Under the pieces are notes generated by a model that was given only the letters and a program-made list of their open reading frames with translations, had not been told where the DNA came from and did no database searches. 64,000 bases of DNA, from contig NZ_FNCP01000001.1 of assembly GCF_900100785.1 (NCBI RefSeq), positions 124,001 to 188,000 of the forward strand, in the 5' to 3' direction. The position numbers and the translations under genes are program-made. The DNA is from Desulfosporosinus hippei DSM 8344. GTDB taxonomy: Bacteria > Bacillota > Desulfitobacteriia > Desulfitobacteriales > Desulfitobacteriaceae. Of this stretch, positions 37,705-47,295 are shown in pieces (the first letter of the stretch is position 1; each line of letters starts with the position of its first letter).

Positions 37705-40491
37705 TCAGTCAATAAGTCTACTGGAATTTTCTGAAATCACCTTCCTACATCGAGGGCAAATCGTCGGAAACTCTTCATTCATGCCAACTTCCTCATGGAA
37801 CATCCAACAGCGCTCGCATTTTTCCCCTCTGGCCGGTTGAACATGAATTCCTAATCCCTTATTAACCTCCGCTGCCTGTACCCCTTCAGGTCTTTCTTCA
37901 TCAGGCAGATGCATTACCAACTGGGAAACAATAAAGATTTCTGCCAAATTCGGAACTTGTTTAAGAGATTTGTACTGTTCTTCTGTCGGATACAAATCAA
38001 CTTGTGCAGTCAAAGGATGACTAATAAGTTTGTCCTGTCGTGCAATTTCCAATACTTTTGAGACATCTGTGCGTAAAGCAAGAATCTGATCCCAGCGGTT
38101 AGCCAGTTCCTCGTCCATCCACTCAGAATTCACTTTAGGCATTTCTGCTATTTGAACATTTGCCGCACTCTTTTCTCCAGGGATATACGGCCAGATTTCT
38201 TCAGTCATGAAGGACAAGATTGGAGTTAAAAGACGTACCAGAGCATCAAGAACTTCGTACAAAACTGTCTGAGCCGAGCGCCGAAGAAGAGATGTTTTCC
38301 CTTCTACATAAAGCCGGTCTTTGACAATATCCAGATAAACGGCACTTAATTCTATGGTACAGAAGTTATGAATGGTATGGTAAGTCCAGTGGAATTCATA
38401 GGATTCATATCCCAGGAGTACTCGTTCGACTACTTTGGAAAGCTTAAGCAGAGCCCAGCGGTCAATTTCTTGAAGGTCTTTATAAGCAACTTTATCCTTA
38501 GCCGGGTCAAAATCATTGAGATTGCTGAGCAAGAAGCGCAAAGTATTGCGAATTTTACGGTAGGCTTCAGACATTTGTTTCATAATTCGCGGAGAAGCGG
38601 CGACATCATTTTTATAGTCTACAGAACTCACCCAAAGTCTTAAAATATCCGCCCCTAATTCCTGAACAACTTTAAGAGGGTCAACCCCATTCCCCAAGGA
38701 TTTTGACATCTTGCGCCCCTGCTCATCCACAACAAAACCATGGGTCAATACATTGCGGTAAGGAGCCTGACCAAAAGCAGCCACAGAAGTGGACAGAGAG
38801 GAATTAAACCAGCCGCGATGTTGATCCGAACCTTCCAGGTAGAGATCCGCCGGCCAAGACAGTTCTGGTCGCTGTTTCAGGACACCGGCATGGCTAGTTC
38901 CTGAATCAAACCATACATCCATGATATCTGTCTCTTTATTGAAGTTTGTCCCTCCACACTCGCAAGTAGTTCCCTCTGGCAACAATTCCAAGGCAGAATG
39001 AGCAAACCAAGCATCAGAACCTTCCTGCCGGAAGAATTCCTGGACCCTGGCAATAGTTTGATCGTTAACCACCACTTTCCCACAATCCTCACAATAAAAG
39101 ATCGGGATAGGAACTCCCCAAGTCCGCTGCCGGGATATACACCAATCTCCCCTGTCGGCTATCATGTTAAAGATCCGGTCTTTTCCCCAAGCAGGTATCC
39201 AACGAACCTTCTCTATCTCATCTAAAGCAGCTTGTCGGAAACCATTAATCGAAGCAAACCACTGTTCAGTTGCCCGAAAGATAATCGGGCTTTTACAGCG
39301 CCAACAGTGGGGATAACTGTGTTCGATCATTTCTTCAAGTACAAGATCTCCGGAATTCTTTAGATCCTCCACTATTACAGGATTGGCCTTTCCGGTCTTT
39401 AGTCCCGCATATGCGCCACCTTCTGAGGTAAATTTCCCTTGGTGGTCTACGAGACATAAAACGGTTAAGTCATACTTCTTGCTAACATAGAAATCATCTT
39501 CACCATGGGCGGGGGCTGTATGAACACACCCTGTACCGGCTTCTAAGGTGACATGTTCTCCACAGATTACTAACGAGTCTCGATTCATAAGCGGATTTTT
39601 GCATATAACCCCTTCCAGTTCCTTTCCTGAAAGTATCTTTTCTACAGGAAGTTCCATCTTCCAGAGGGAACGTAAGGATTCTAACATCCCTTCAGCAACA
39701 ACCCAATGTTCTTGGTTCGCCTTTACAACGGCATACTTAAACTCCGGATGTACACTAATTGCTTGATTTGCCGGCAGTGTCCATGGAGTTGTCGTCCAAA
39801 TTACAACAAATGTGTTATCTTCCGTAAGAACACTTAGTCCATCACATACCGCAAATTTCACATAAATTGCAGTAGCAGGCTTATCAGCATATTCTATTTC
39901 AGCCTCAGCAAGTGCAGTTTCACAGGAAGGGCACCAATAAACAGGCTTTAACCCTTTATAGATATACCCTTTCTTAGTCATATCCCCAAAAACTCCTATT
40001 TGAGCAGCCTCATACTCCTTTTGCAGAGTCAGATAAGGATGTTCCCAATCCCCCCTTACTCCAAGCCGTCTGAACTCTTCCCGTTGAATCCCTACATATT
40101 TCTCGGCATAATCCTTACATTTCTCTCTAAATTCTAAGGCAGAAACCGAATGACGGTTTACTCCTAATTTTTTAATAACTTGTTGTTCAATCGGAAGTCC
40201 ATGGGTATCCCAGCCTGGAACATAAGGAGCATCAAAACCCATCATTGTCTTATATTTGACGATGATATCTTTGAGTACTTTATTAATAGCATGTCCCAGG
40301 TGAATATCGCCGTTCGCGTAGGGGGGGCCGTCATGAAGAATGAATTTCGGGCACCCTTCCCGAGCCTTTTGCACTTTCTCATAAAGATTCTGTTCTTCCC
40401 ATGCTTTGAGAATTTCCGGTTCTCTTTTGGGAAGATTCCCCCGCATTGGGAAATCCGTTTCGGGTAGGTTTAATGTATTACGATAGTCCAT
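37705..40491 (-). CDS. ileS: Isoleucine--tRNA ligase
   Basis: 928 residues. Class I synthetase with HIGH-type signature in [13 protein letters not shown] (about residue 57) and KMSKS in [10 protein letters not shown] (about 600). The editing domain includes [12 protein letters not shown] and [15 protein letters not shown]. The C-terminal zinc finger has CERCW and CPRC. This is the bacterial ileS1 type rather than the mupirocin-resistant long-tailed type. Regulated by an upstream T-box; AAAGGAGG supports ATG 40491. Confidence 0.98.
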   Translation of the reverse strand: MDYRNTLNLPETDFPMRGNLPKREPEILKAWEEQNLYEKVQKAREGCPKFILHDGPPYANGDIHLGHAINKVLKDIIVKYKTMMGFDAPYVPGWDTHGLPIEQQVIKKLGVNRHSVSALEFREKCKDYAEKYVGIQREEFRRLGVRGDWEHPYLTLQKEYEAAQIGVFGDMTKKGYIYKGLKPVYWCPSCETALAEAEIEYADKPATAIYVKFAVCDGLSVLTEDNTFVVIWTTTPWTLPANQAISVHPEFKYAVVKANQEHWVVAEGMLESLRSLWKMELPVEKILSGKELEGVICKNPLMNRDSLVICGEHVTLEAGTGCVHTAPAHGEDDFYVSKKYDLTVLCLVDHQGKFTSEGGAYAGLKTGKANPVIVEDLKNSGDLVLEEMIEHSYPHCWRCKSPIIFRATEQWFASINGFRQAALDEIEKVRWIPAWGKDRIFNMIADRGDWCISRQRTWGVPIPIFYCEDCGKVVVNDQTIARVQEFFRQEGSDAWFAHSALELLPEGTTCECGGTNFNKETDIMDVWFDSGTSHAGVLKQRPELSWPADLYLEGSDQHRGWFNSSLSTSVAAFGQAPYRNVLTHGFVVDEQGRKMSKSLGNGVDPLKVVQELGADILRLWVSSVDYKNDVAASPRIMKQMSEAYRKIRNTLRFLLSNLNDFDPAKDKVAYKDLQEIDRWALLKLSKVVERVLLGYESYEFHWTYHTIHNFCTIELSAVYLDIVKDRLYVEGKTSLLRRSAQTVLYEVLDALVRLLTPILSFMTEEIWPYIPGEKSAANVQIAEMPKVNSEWMDEELANRWDQILALRTDVSKVLEIARQDKLISHPLTAQVDLYPTEEQYKSLKQVPNLAEIFIVSQLVMHLPDEERPEGVQAAEVNKGLGIHVQPARGEKCERCWMFHEEVGMNEEFPTICPRCRKVISENSSRLID

Positions 40492-40589
40492 TAAAAGATA
40501 TCCTCCTTTGGTTCAAGCATATTAACCTTGCTGCATTTCAATGTTTTTATCACCTTACCAACTGCTATTTCGCCCGAATGAAGCAACTA

Positions 40590-40800
40590 AAAATCCCGCC
40601 CCTAATAGGGACGAGATTACTCGCGGTACCACCCATGTTGCTCTAAAGCCACTCGGAAGTCTTTTAACGGGGACAAACCGAACAAAGCTTACTTAACCTT
40701 TCAGCCTTTCACTCCAAGGGGATCTCTTTGCACTTTCTCACGGGCTCACACCAACCCCGCTCGCTGTTTAGCCAGTTAACAAAGACTGTCCTTTTCAACG
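40590..40800 (-). ncRNA. T-box leader controlling ileS
   Basis: The minus strand contains the invariant T-box GGGTGGTACCGCG (near 40621-40634) followed by a terminator (AATCTCGTCCC ... GGGGCGGGATT plus T run, 40590-40617). Upstream stem I material includes a probable isoleucine specifier ATC in AGAGATCCCC. Uncharged tRNA-Ile should pair with the leader and prevent termination. It fills most of the 377-base gap before ileS; the rest is AT-rich and likely holds the promoter. Confidence 0.93.
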
Positions 40801-40868
40801 TGTTTAAGATTTGTACTATCAAATTACTACAAATGCAAACAACTTTTGGGTTTCTTGCAATAAAAACA

Positions 40869-41342
40869 CTAGTCTTTTAAAATAACTTTGCGCAGTATGG
40901 TAATGAGTTTCGCTTGCCCTTCCGAATCAATCGGATCCACCATCCAAAGACAGAGAAATGATAGCTTCCGGCTTTTCCAGTCTTGAACAAAGGGATCCAT
41001 CTGCTCTTTGGATACGTATAAGTGCTTGGAGTCTGGAGGGGGAGTCAAACTTACAACGACACCACGTTGTTCCATTTCATCCATTGCCCTAAAGGCACGA
41101 TCTAGCAAATCATCACTTCCGGTCATCAAAACATCTCCGGAACGAAAATGGTGATCCGCTTCAGCAAACCCAACACAAAAAATCTTTATATCTTTTTCAT
41201 CTGAATTTAAGTTATCAATGGAAGCTAAAAGCTGAACCTCTTGGCCGCCAACTTTGCCAACATAAATCTCATTCTCATCCTGGTGTAAGGCAAACCCTTG
41301 AATGAGAAAGTCCGGAGATATCTCACTAATTATTCTATACAT
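40869..41342 (-). CDS. Conserved-looking hypothetical protein between divIVA and ileS
   Basis: 157 residues, soluble, mixed alpha/beta by appearance, no signal peptide or membrane segment. It has a good ribosome site (GAGAAGGG) and codon use like its neighbours, so it is a real gene. The sequence (MYRIISEISPDFLIQGFALH..., a central DDLLDRAFRAMDEMEQRG and C-terminal LWMVDPIDSEGQAKLITILRKV) does not match a family I recognise. Position inside the ylm-divIVA-ileS region could mean a link to division or translation, but that is only an inference. Confidence 0.7.
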   Translation of the reverse strand: MYRIISEISPDFLIQGFALHQDENEIYVGKVGGQEVQLLASIDNLNSDEKDIKIFCVGFAEADHHFRSGDVLMTGSDDLLDRAFRAMDEMEQRGVVVSLTPPPDSKHLYVSKEQMDPFVQDWKSRKLSFLCLWMVDPIDSEGQAKLITILRKVILKD

Positions 41343-41428
41343 TGATGAAACCCTTCTCCTTCAAAGTCATCTGTAAAACATTTTACCACGAAACCAGAGA
41401 TATTCGCAACATTTTCCAGCTGATCTCG

Positions 41429-41890
41429 TTAAGCGATGCCTTCATTTTTCTCCTGTAAGGTTTCTAAATCTAGATGGGCTATTAAAAAAGACTTAAGTTG
41501 CGTACGCAATAAATCACGTTTCCTGGCAAGACCTTGGATCTCTTCTTGAATTTCTTCCCACTTCTTCTGTGCTTCAGTAACCTTTATTGTCTTAGCATGT
41601 TCTGCCTCTCGCAAAATAAGTGCCGCCTCCTGACGCGCAGACTCCTTAACTTCTTCAGCTGTTTGTTGAGCCAACACCAAAGTCTGTTGTAAGGTGTTCT
41701 CTATTTGTCGATAATGTCCGATTTCCGTTTCTAACTCTTTTGTCTTTTCACGGAGTTCGAAATTCTCAGTATATGCTAATTCAAATTCTTGGCTGACATT
41801 CTCGAGGAATTTCTCCACTTCCTCACATTGATAGCCGCGAATCCCTTTGCGAAAAGCTTTATTTCGTATATCAAGTGGAGTCATTTCCAT
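41429..41890 (-). CDS. divIVA: DivIVA domain protein
   Basis: Start chosen at ATG 41890 after AGGAGGG; a longer frame to 41968 lies inside ylmH and is not needed. About 153 residues. The N-terminal lipid-binding domain (MTPLDIRNKAFRKGIRGYQ) is followed by a long coiled coil. DivIVA binds curved membranes at division sites and poles and recruits other proteins. It closes the sepF-yggT-ylmH-divIVA row. Confidence 0.95.
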   Translation of the reverse strand: MEMTPLDIRNKAFRKGIRGYQCEEVEKFLENVSQEFELAYTENFELREKTKELETEIGHYRQIENTLQQTLVLAQQTAEEVKESARQEAALILREAEHAKTIKVTEAQKKWEEIQEEIQGLARKRDLLRTQLKSFLIAHLDLETLQEKNEGIA

Positions 41891-41901
41891 TTTGATCCCT
41901 C

Positions 41902-42699
41902 CTAATGCCGTTGTGATCGAAAAAGTAGAATTTGCCAAGCTATTTTGTCTTTTCGGGTATTGGAGCACTCCAATAGCTTAACGCGCCCATGCCCTCGACA
42001 GGACACTATGTCATTAGGTTGTACTTCTGTTTCAACTTTGGACACCCCAAGACCTGACTTTTTAACCTTACCTTGAGTTATCCATTCTTGAGCCTTACTT
42101 CTTGATACCCCAAAGGCATTAGCAATCACCGCATCTAGGCGTGATGAATTTAAAGTTATACGCCGCTCTTCACCCAGTCCAGGCAGAAGATCCGGTATTC
42201 CTTCGGATAGTGAAACATTAATTTTTTCCCGCCCGGCTTCAGTCCATTGATTTAACAAAACTGGGACGATTTCCAGAGTAGTCGCAACATAGAAGCCACT
42301 CTGGCCAACTTGAATATCTCCAAATAAATCTCTTCGTAAGCCTAATCCCATAAGAGATCCAAGTATCTGATGATGCTCTAGTTTAGCACGCAGATTAGTG
42401 GCTCGAACTGACAACAGGGAAATCTCTGCCTGCTCCGGTTTCATGACGTCTCCCTTTGCACCCATAATAATGCGAACCCGTTCAGCATCAGGGAATCCGC
42501 CCTCTGCCAGATAGGCAAGATGTTCTTTACGCAAAACGGATTCAATCCAATCCCGCATAGCAAAACTCAAAAATGGAGTTACCTGTTGGAACTCTTTACT
42601 AAGCACTAAATTTACTTGATCCAATAAATGAGCTGCTTCTAAACGTGCTTCTTTATCATCCCAATATTTTAAGACGCTTCGATCAATTAAATGTCTCAT
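41902..42699 (-). CDS. ylmH: YlmH, S4-domain RNA-binding protein
   Basis: Start at ATG 42699, one base after the yggT stop, is preferred to a TTG at 42732 inside yggT. About 265 residues. A YlmH-specific N-terminal part (FPDAERVRIIMG, FGDIQVGQSGFYVA) precedes a C-terminal S4 domain (SSRLDAVIANAFGVSRSKAQEWI). YlmH-type proteins bind 50S-peptidyl-tRNA complexes and can rescue obstructed subunits, a function related to RqcH at the left end of this window. Confidence 0.94.
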   Translation of the reverse strand: MRHLIDRSVLKYWDDKEARLEAAHLLDQVNLVLSKEFQQVTPFLSFAMRDWIESVLRKEHLAYLAEGGFPDAERVRIIMGAKGDVMKPEQAEISLLSVRATNLRAKLEHHQILGSLMGLGLRRDLFGDIQVGQSGFYVATTLEIVPVLLNQWTEAGREKINVSLSEGIPDLLPGLGEERRITLNSSRLDAVIANAFGVSRSKAQEWITQGKVKKSGLGVSKVETEVQPNDIVSCRGHGRVKLLECSNTRKDKIAWQILLFRSQRH

Positions 42700-42700
42700 T

Positions 42701-42937
42701 CTAGAAGATTTGCCATAACAGCCATTGTGCAACGTTCAAGGCAAGAATTGCAAAGATTGGCGAGAAGTCCATTCGCATTGCAGCATTGCCAAATTGAAAA
42801 CGCTGGAATGGTTTGAGGATTGGATCGGTTACATCATAGAGAACCGCAACTAATTTGTTGTTTGAGGGGTAAAACTTAGGCCCAAACCAAGATAAAATAA
42901 CTCTCACAAAAATGGCGTATATCAGAATAGATATCAC
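42701..42937 (-). CDS. yggT: YggT family membrane protein
   Basis: At least 78 residues with two hydrophobic segments and the family motif FVRVILSWFGP and VTDPILKPFQR. The listed start, GTG 42937, is 36 bases from the nearest ribosome site. The frame is open upstream, and an ATT codon at 42967 lies seven bases after GGAGG and would give a full-length first membrane helix (SILFVVQIVSKVISILIYAIF-like). The real start may therefore be this non-standard ATT. YggT members are linked to division, osmotic response or metal homeostasis without a defined activity. Confidence 0.87.
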   Translation of the reverse strand: MISILIYAIFVRVILSWFGPKFYPSNNKLVAVLYDVTDPILKPFQRFQFGNAAMRMDFSPIFAILALNVAQWLLWQIF

Positions 42938-42968
42938 TTTACTTACTATTTGAACAACGAATAGAATA

Positions 42969-43424
42969 CTAATCCCTCCCTAACTTAGAACTCTGCCAAA
43001 ACAAACCCTTGTCTTTAAGCTCGTCTCTCATCTCCCCAGATATGTCGACGTTATTCGGAACAAACAAGAATATGCCGTTTCCGACTTTCTGCATGTTTCC
43101 ATTTAAAGCATAAGTTGTCCCACTGATAAAATCAACGATACGTTTGGCTAAAACCTTCTCAGCGTTTTCCAGGTTAACAATTACAGGCCGACGGGTCTTA
43201 AGCTGGTCGGCAATGTTTTGAGCTTCTTCGAAAGAATTTGGTTCCATCACTACAACTCGCATTTGTTTCTGAGTATGTATACTTACTACCTGAGCGTTTT
43301 TACGGCTGGTACGAACTTCTTCCTGAACACTTTTCTCACGTTCGTTCTCTTCAAGAATATCCTCTTCCGTTTCCTCGTCTGCGAATCCCATAATTCCAAT
43401 AACCTTATCAAATAATTTGGCCAT
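42969..43424 (-). CDS. sepF: Cell division protein SepF
   Basis: 151 residues. N-terminal amphipathic membrane helix (MAKLFDKVIGIMGF), acidic linker, and the C-terminal SepF domain (VVVMEPNSFEEAQNIADQLKTRRPVIVNL, DFISGTTYALNG). It anchors and bundles FtsZ. No ftsA is present next to ftsZ in this window, so SepF may be the main membrane tether here. AGAGGAGG supports ATG 43424. Confidence 0.97.
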   Translation of the reverse strand: MAKLFDKVIGIMGFADEETEEDILEENEREKSVQEEVRTSRKNAQVVSIHTQKQMRVVVMEPNSFEEAQNIADQLKTRRPVIVNLENAEKVLAKRIVDFISGTTYALNGNMQKVGNGIFLFVPNNVDISGEMRDELKDKGLFWQSSKLGRD

Positions 43425-43448
43425 TATCTTTCCTCCTCTTTCAGGTCT

Positions 43449-44147
43449 CTATTCACGGTCGCCGAAAATCTGACGGCCTACACGTACAAGGGTTGCCCCT
43501 TCTTCTATAGCCAATTCAAAATCTTGACTCATTCCCATTGAAAGCTCGTGCAAATCGGCTCCAGGCCACTTTCGAGATTGCAGTGTGTCCCGCAATTCTC
43601 GAAGTTGGCGAAAAAAACCCTGAGTTTCTGTCATGCTTGCTTCCAATGCCCCAATGGTCATCAACCCATGTATTCTAACAAAAGGAAAATCACCAACAGA
43701 GCTCAGAAAGTCCGGCACTTCCTCTGGCATGAGTCCAGCCTTGGCAGGATCCCGCGCAATATTAACCTGAACCAACGTCGTCCAAACAATGCTGCGTCGT
43801 TCTCCTTGGATATTTAGTGCTTCCAACAACGGAAGCCTGTCCAACGAATGAATCATTGCAATTTTATCATCTAAATATTTTACTTTGTTCGTCTGAAGCC
43901 TCCCCACCAGATGCCACTGGCAATCATTCGGAAGATTAGGGGCCTTTTCCAACCATTCTTGAACTCGATTCTCAGCAAAGGCTCTTTGTCCAGTCCGATA
44001 AGCCTCCTCTAAACTTGAAACCGGCTGAGTCTTAGAGACGGCCAATAATCGGATAGTACTCGGGTCTCTCTTACTTCGTTCTGCCGCATGGTTAATACGC
44101 CGACGAACCTCATTTAAGCGCTCTTCTATCCCCGCTTTTGCCAACAT
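43449..44147 (-). CDS. ylmE: YggS/YlmE pyridoxal phosphate-binding protein
   Basis: 232 residues. PLP homeostasis protein with alanine racemase-like barrel. The PLP Lys is in RLLAVSKTQPVSSLEEA (about residue 39), with AENRVQEW, WHLVGRLQTNKVKYL and SMGMSQDFELAIEEGATLVRVG. It lacks racemase activity in studied relatives. Lies between an HlyD-like gene and sepF, as in many Firmicute ylm clusters. Confidence 0.95.
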   Translation of the reverse strand: MLAKAGIEERLNEVRRRINHAAERSKRDPSTIRLLAVSKTQPVSSLEEAYRTGQRAFAENRVQEWLEKAPNLPNDCQWHLVGRLQTNKVKYLDDKIAMIHSLDRLPLLEALNIQGERRSIVWTTLVQVNIARDPAKAGLMPEEVPDFLSSVGDFPFVRIHGLMTIGALEASMTETQGFFRQLRELRDTLQSRKWPGADLHELSMGMSQDFELAIEEGATLVRVGRQIFGDRE

Positions 44148-44216
44148 CAGACTATCTCCTTTGAAAATAATGAATTCTACGCTGTTTCATAGGTTTCCTG
44201 CTTGATAAGTCACTCT

Positions 44217-45149
44217 CTAGATATTTTTTACGTTGGCAACTAATCCTTCCAGTCCATCTCGAGGGGTTATTACAACAGGAATACCACTTGGGAGATTCTC
44301 GATGCAAACCATATTGTCATCTTCATCAAGGACTTTCACCTTTCTGAACTGTACAATCCCCTCACTCCAGAGAAAAACCCCCAGTTCCTCTCCTTTTGTC
44401 CATAAAGCAGATTTCGGAATAAGCACTCCATTAGTGGGCGGACGGAAGACCCAAGACACGTCCTGCCTTCTTTGCACCGCAGAGCCGTCAATATAGTATG
44501 GAAATTGAACGATTACTCCTTTTGGCTGATCAGACTTACGCAGAATTTTAGCACTAATAGTCTGTTTACCCATAGTAACACGCATAGTTTTGCCAACTGT
44601 GAGCTCCTCTATATCCGAAATCTCCAAAAAGGCCATTGTTGGAATAAGGTTATTCACGATTTTCCCTATAACCTCACCAGTTTGAAAGGTATCTCCGGTT
44701 GTTTTAGCGACAGGGTTCTGGGTTAATAGCTTGTTCAAATCCATCGAGATAAGGTTTTCGCTGGTAAGAATAGATTCCAGACCATCACTTTGCTGAAAAA
44801 ACAATCCCCCCATAGATGCAGTTATCGACTGATTTATTCCGCTCGCCTTAATACCTGGTGCAGCCCCCTCAGGTTTTATAGTTGCCACCTGTTCCCCACG
44901 CCTAATACGTCGCCCATCTCCTCCAATGTATTCAACTTTACCGGAAAGTGGAGCGAGTACAGACAATTCTTGGTTTGCAAAGGTTGCAGCCACAATCCGT
45001 TCATGGTTAATGGTTCCTGTTTCAGCAGTTGCAAACTTTATTGTTCCTGCAATGAACGATGAGCGATAGCACCATCCAACACCGCCGACTAACATAATGA
45101 ATATTAGACCCCAAAACCAAAAATAGGGTTTTCTTCTTCTCCCCTCCAT
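44217..45149 (-). CDS. HlyD/membrane-fusion-type single-pass protein
   Basis: 310 residues. Short basic N-terminus, one membrane helix (FWFWGLIFIMLVGGVGWCY), then an extracytoplasmic region with a biotinyl/lipoyl-like hairpin (LSVLAPLSGKVEYIGGDGRRIRRGEQVATIKPEG) and a beta-barrel-like domain, resembling HlyD/RND adaptors. No transporter partner is adjacent. This kind of protein is often found in the ylm region of Peptococcaceae. GGGAGGG precedes ATG 45149. Function unknown. Confidence 0.8.
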   Translation of the reverse strand: MEGRRRKPYFWFWGLIFIMLVGGVGWCYRSSFIAGTIKFATAETGTINHERIVAATFANQELSVLAPLSGKVEYIGGDGRRIRRGEQVATIKPEGAAPGIKASGINQSITASMGGLFFQQSDGLESILTSENLISMDLNKLLTQNPVAKTTGDTFQTGEVIGKIVNNLIPTMAFLEISDIEELTVGKTMRVTMGKQTISAKILRKSDQPKGVIVQFPYYIDGSAVQRRQDVSWVFRPPTNGVLIPKSALWTKGEELGVFLWSEGIVQFRKVKVLDEDDNMVCIENLPSGIPVVITPRDGLEGLVANVKNI

Positions 45150-45192
45150 TTTACCCTCCCTGGAATTTCGAGTTCCATGTACGAATAGGTGT

Positions 45193-46566
45193 TCATTTTA
45201 ATTTAGCTCTTGGTAAATAACACGTAAAAACCGTTCCTACTCCCACCTTAGAATTTACACTGATATTTCCGCCCAATCCCTCTACCATGTGCTTCACAAT
45301 ACTAAGTCCAAGCCCTGTTCCCCCTTGTTCACGTGAACGGGCCTTATCTACTCTATAAAACCGCTCAAAAATTCTCGGCAATGTTTCCTCAGGTATGCCA
45401 CAACCGGTATCTCCAAATTCCAAGCGAAGAAACTCAGGTCCAACTTGTGCATTTAACCAAACCCTTCCTTCAGCAGTATATTTTACGGCATTTTCTAATA
45501 AATTCAAAAGAAGTTGGCTTAATAAATTCTCTCCTATGTTTAGGGGAGGCAAATTGTCAGATAAATCAACTTCTAATTGAATTTTTTTAGCTTGGGCGAA
45601 ACTTTGAATTACGGGTTTTATTATTTCAAATGCATTCTGGACGTAACTTACTTTAACAGAGCTTATAGAATGATTTTGCTGACCTTCGAGGCGTGCCAGA
45701 GTCAATAAGTCTTCAATGAGTCTTTGTAAGCGCAAGGTCTCCCCCTGGATTATTCCTAGAAAACGATTTCGTAAAGAGGGATCCTCCGCCGCCCCATCAA
45801 GAAGGGTTTCTACGAATCCTTTGATGGATGTTAGAGGGGTTCTTAATTCATGAGAGACATTGGCAACAAACTCAGTCCGAATCTTTTCAAGTCTTCGTAG
45901 TTCAGTTACATCATGAAATACTATAACTGCGCCACGAGACTGACCTTGCCCGCTTAAAATAGGATTAATCTTACTTTGCACAATCCTTTGGGCAATATTT
46001 ATTTCTCTCGAGGCTGAAGGTTGGCCTGAAAGGACTTTACGAGTAAGTTGCTCTAGTTCAGTATCGTAGGTCAACTCTAAGAGATATTCTAGTTCCCGAA
46101 CTGTTTTTTGCCGTTCAAAAATTCTCTCTGCCGCAGCATTCACTAAGACAACCCGCCCTACATGATCAACCGCCACTACACCCTCTTGCATCCCCGCTAG
46201 AATTGCTTCCATCTTCTGTGCCTCTTGGGTTCCATTTTGGACTATCATCTCAACGTGTCGTGAGAGATTATTAAGTTCAATGGTAAATTGTCCAATTTCG
46301 TCACTGGAATCTGACAAATGAATATGCTCGAAATCTCCCCTGGCAATGCGCTGGGTTGCAAAATGCAATTTCTCCATTCGTCGAATAAGTTGACTCGTGT
46401 AGAAATAAACAACTCCTGCCGGAAAAAGCAACGCAAGAAGTACAACTCCTAAATCAATTTGTTGGCGACCGGAAATCAACCTCACACTTTCTCCAACCCA
46501 AAAAAGAAGCAATGAAAGACCAGTCATACCTAAAAAGAGGCCAGTTATTCGCCATTTAATACTCAT
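45193..46566 (-). CDS. PhoR/WalK-like sensor histidine kinase
   Basis: Start chosen at ATG 46566, seven bases past the regulator stop; the longest frame (to 46644) overlaps the regulator. About 457 residues. Two membrane segments near the N-terminus with a very short outer loop, a HAMP domain, a PAS domain (LAGMQEGVVAVDHVGRVVLVN), HisKA with VSHELRTPLTSIKGF, and an HATPase domain ending FERFYRVDKARSREQGGTG. The tiny external loop suggests sensing in the membrane or by the PAS domain. Pairs with the regulator at 46574-47260. Confidence 0.95.
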   Translation of the reverse strand: MSIKWRITGLFLGMTGLSLLLFWVGESVRLISGRQQIDLGVVLLALLFPAGVVYFYTSQLIRRMEKLHFATQRIARGDFEHIHLSDSSDEIGQFTIELNNLSRHVEMIVQNGTQEAQKMEAILAGMQEGVVAVDHVGRVVLVNAAAERIFERQKTVRELEYLLELTYDTELEQLTRKVLSGQPSASREINIAQRIVQSKINPILSGQGQSRGAVIVFHDVTELRRLEKIRTEFVANVSHELRTPLTSIKGFVETLLDGAAEDPSLRNRFLGIIQGETLRLQRLIEDLLTLARLEGQQNHSISSVKVSYVQNAFEIIKPVIQSFAQAKKIQLEVDLSDNLPPLNIGENLLSQLLLNLLENAVKYTAEGRVWLNAQVGPEFLRLEFGDTGCGIPEETLPRIFERFYRVDKARSREQGGTGLGLSIVKHMVEGLGGNISVNSKVGVGTVFTCYLPRAKLK

Positions 46567-46573
46567 AGTTTGA

Positions 46574-47260
46574 CTATCCTTTGAATCGGTAACCGATTCC
46601 GCGTAATGTTTCGATATAATCCGGATTGGACGGATCCTTTTCAATTTTTAAACGCAAATGTCGAACATGTACATCAACGGTACGTGTGTCGCCATCATAT
46701 TCGTATCCCCAAATTCTTTCCAATAAGTCATCTCGAGAGTAAACTCTACCTGGATGTGCTACCAGTACCCGTAGCAACTCAAACTCTTTGGGCGTTAATT
46801 CAGTCTCGACACCCCGCACATAGACCCTAAACCCTTTCACATCAATTCTTAGCTCTCCTCTAACAACTTGAGAATCCACCTCATCAGGCAGATTAATACG
46901 ACGGAGACGGGCTTTGATTCTGGCTAATAATTCACGCGGACTAAAAGGTTTCGTCATATAATCATCCGCACCCAGCTCGAGCCCTAATACCTTATCTATT
47001 ACCTCTCCTTTGGCCGTTAACATAATGATGGGTAAGTGTTGGTACTTGGGAATCAAACGTATTCTACGGCAAACCTCTAGGCCATCCATCCCAGGCAACA
47101 TAAGATCCAGTACTACAAGATCAGGATGTTCAGTTTCAACAATATCCAATGCTTCCTGCCCATCCTTAGCTACAGAAACAAGATAACCTTCCTTCTCTAA
47201 GTTAAACCTTAAGAGTTCAAGGATCGGTTCCTCATCATCAACCACTAAGATTGTCGCCAC
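46574..47260 (-). CDS. OmpR/PhoP family response regulator
   Basis: 228 residues. Receiver with VDDEEP, phosphoacceptor in LVVLDLMLPGMDG (Asp about 53) and Lys in MTKPFSPRELLARI; C-terminal winged helix with GYEYDGDTRTVDVHVRHLRLKIE. Resembles PhoP/WalR. GTG 47260 after AAGGAGG. Partner of the downstream kinase. The pair lies between pgeF and the HlyD-like gene, which may be under its control. Confidence 0.95.
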   Translation of the reverse strand: MATILVVDDEEPILELLRFNLEKEGYLVSVAKDGQEALDIVETEHPDLVVLDLMLPGMDGLEVCRRIRLIPKYQHLPIIMLTAKGEVIDKVLGLELGADDYMTKPFSPRELLARIKARLRRINLPDEVDSQVVRGELRIDVKGFRVYVRGVETELTPKEFELLRVLVAHPGRVYSRDDLLERIWGYEYDGDTRTVDVHVRHLRLKIEKDPSNPDYIETLRGIGYRFKG

Positions 47261-47295
47261 CTAAATCCTCCTTACTCTATGTTCGATATTCCATC

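Noticed and set aside
41891-41968. Longer N-terminus of DivIVA
   Set aside because: The extension overlaps ylmH, has no ribosome site, and DivIVA homologues start at the MTPLDI region.
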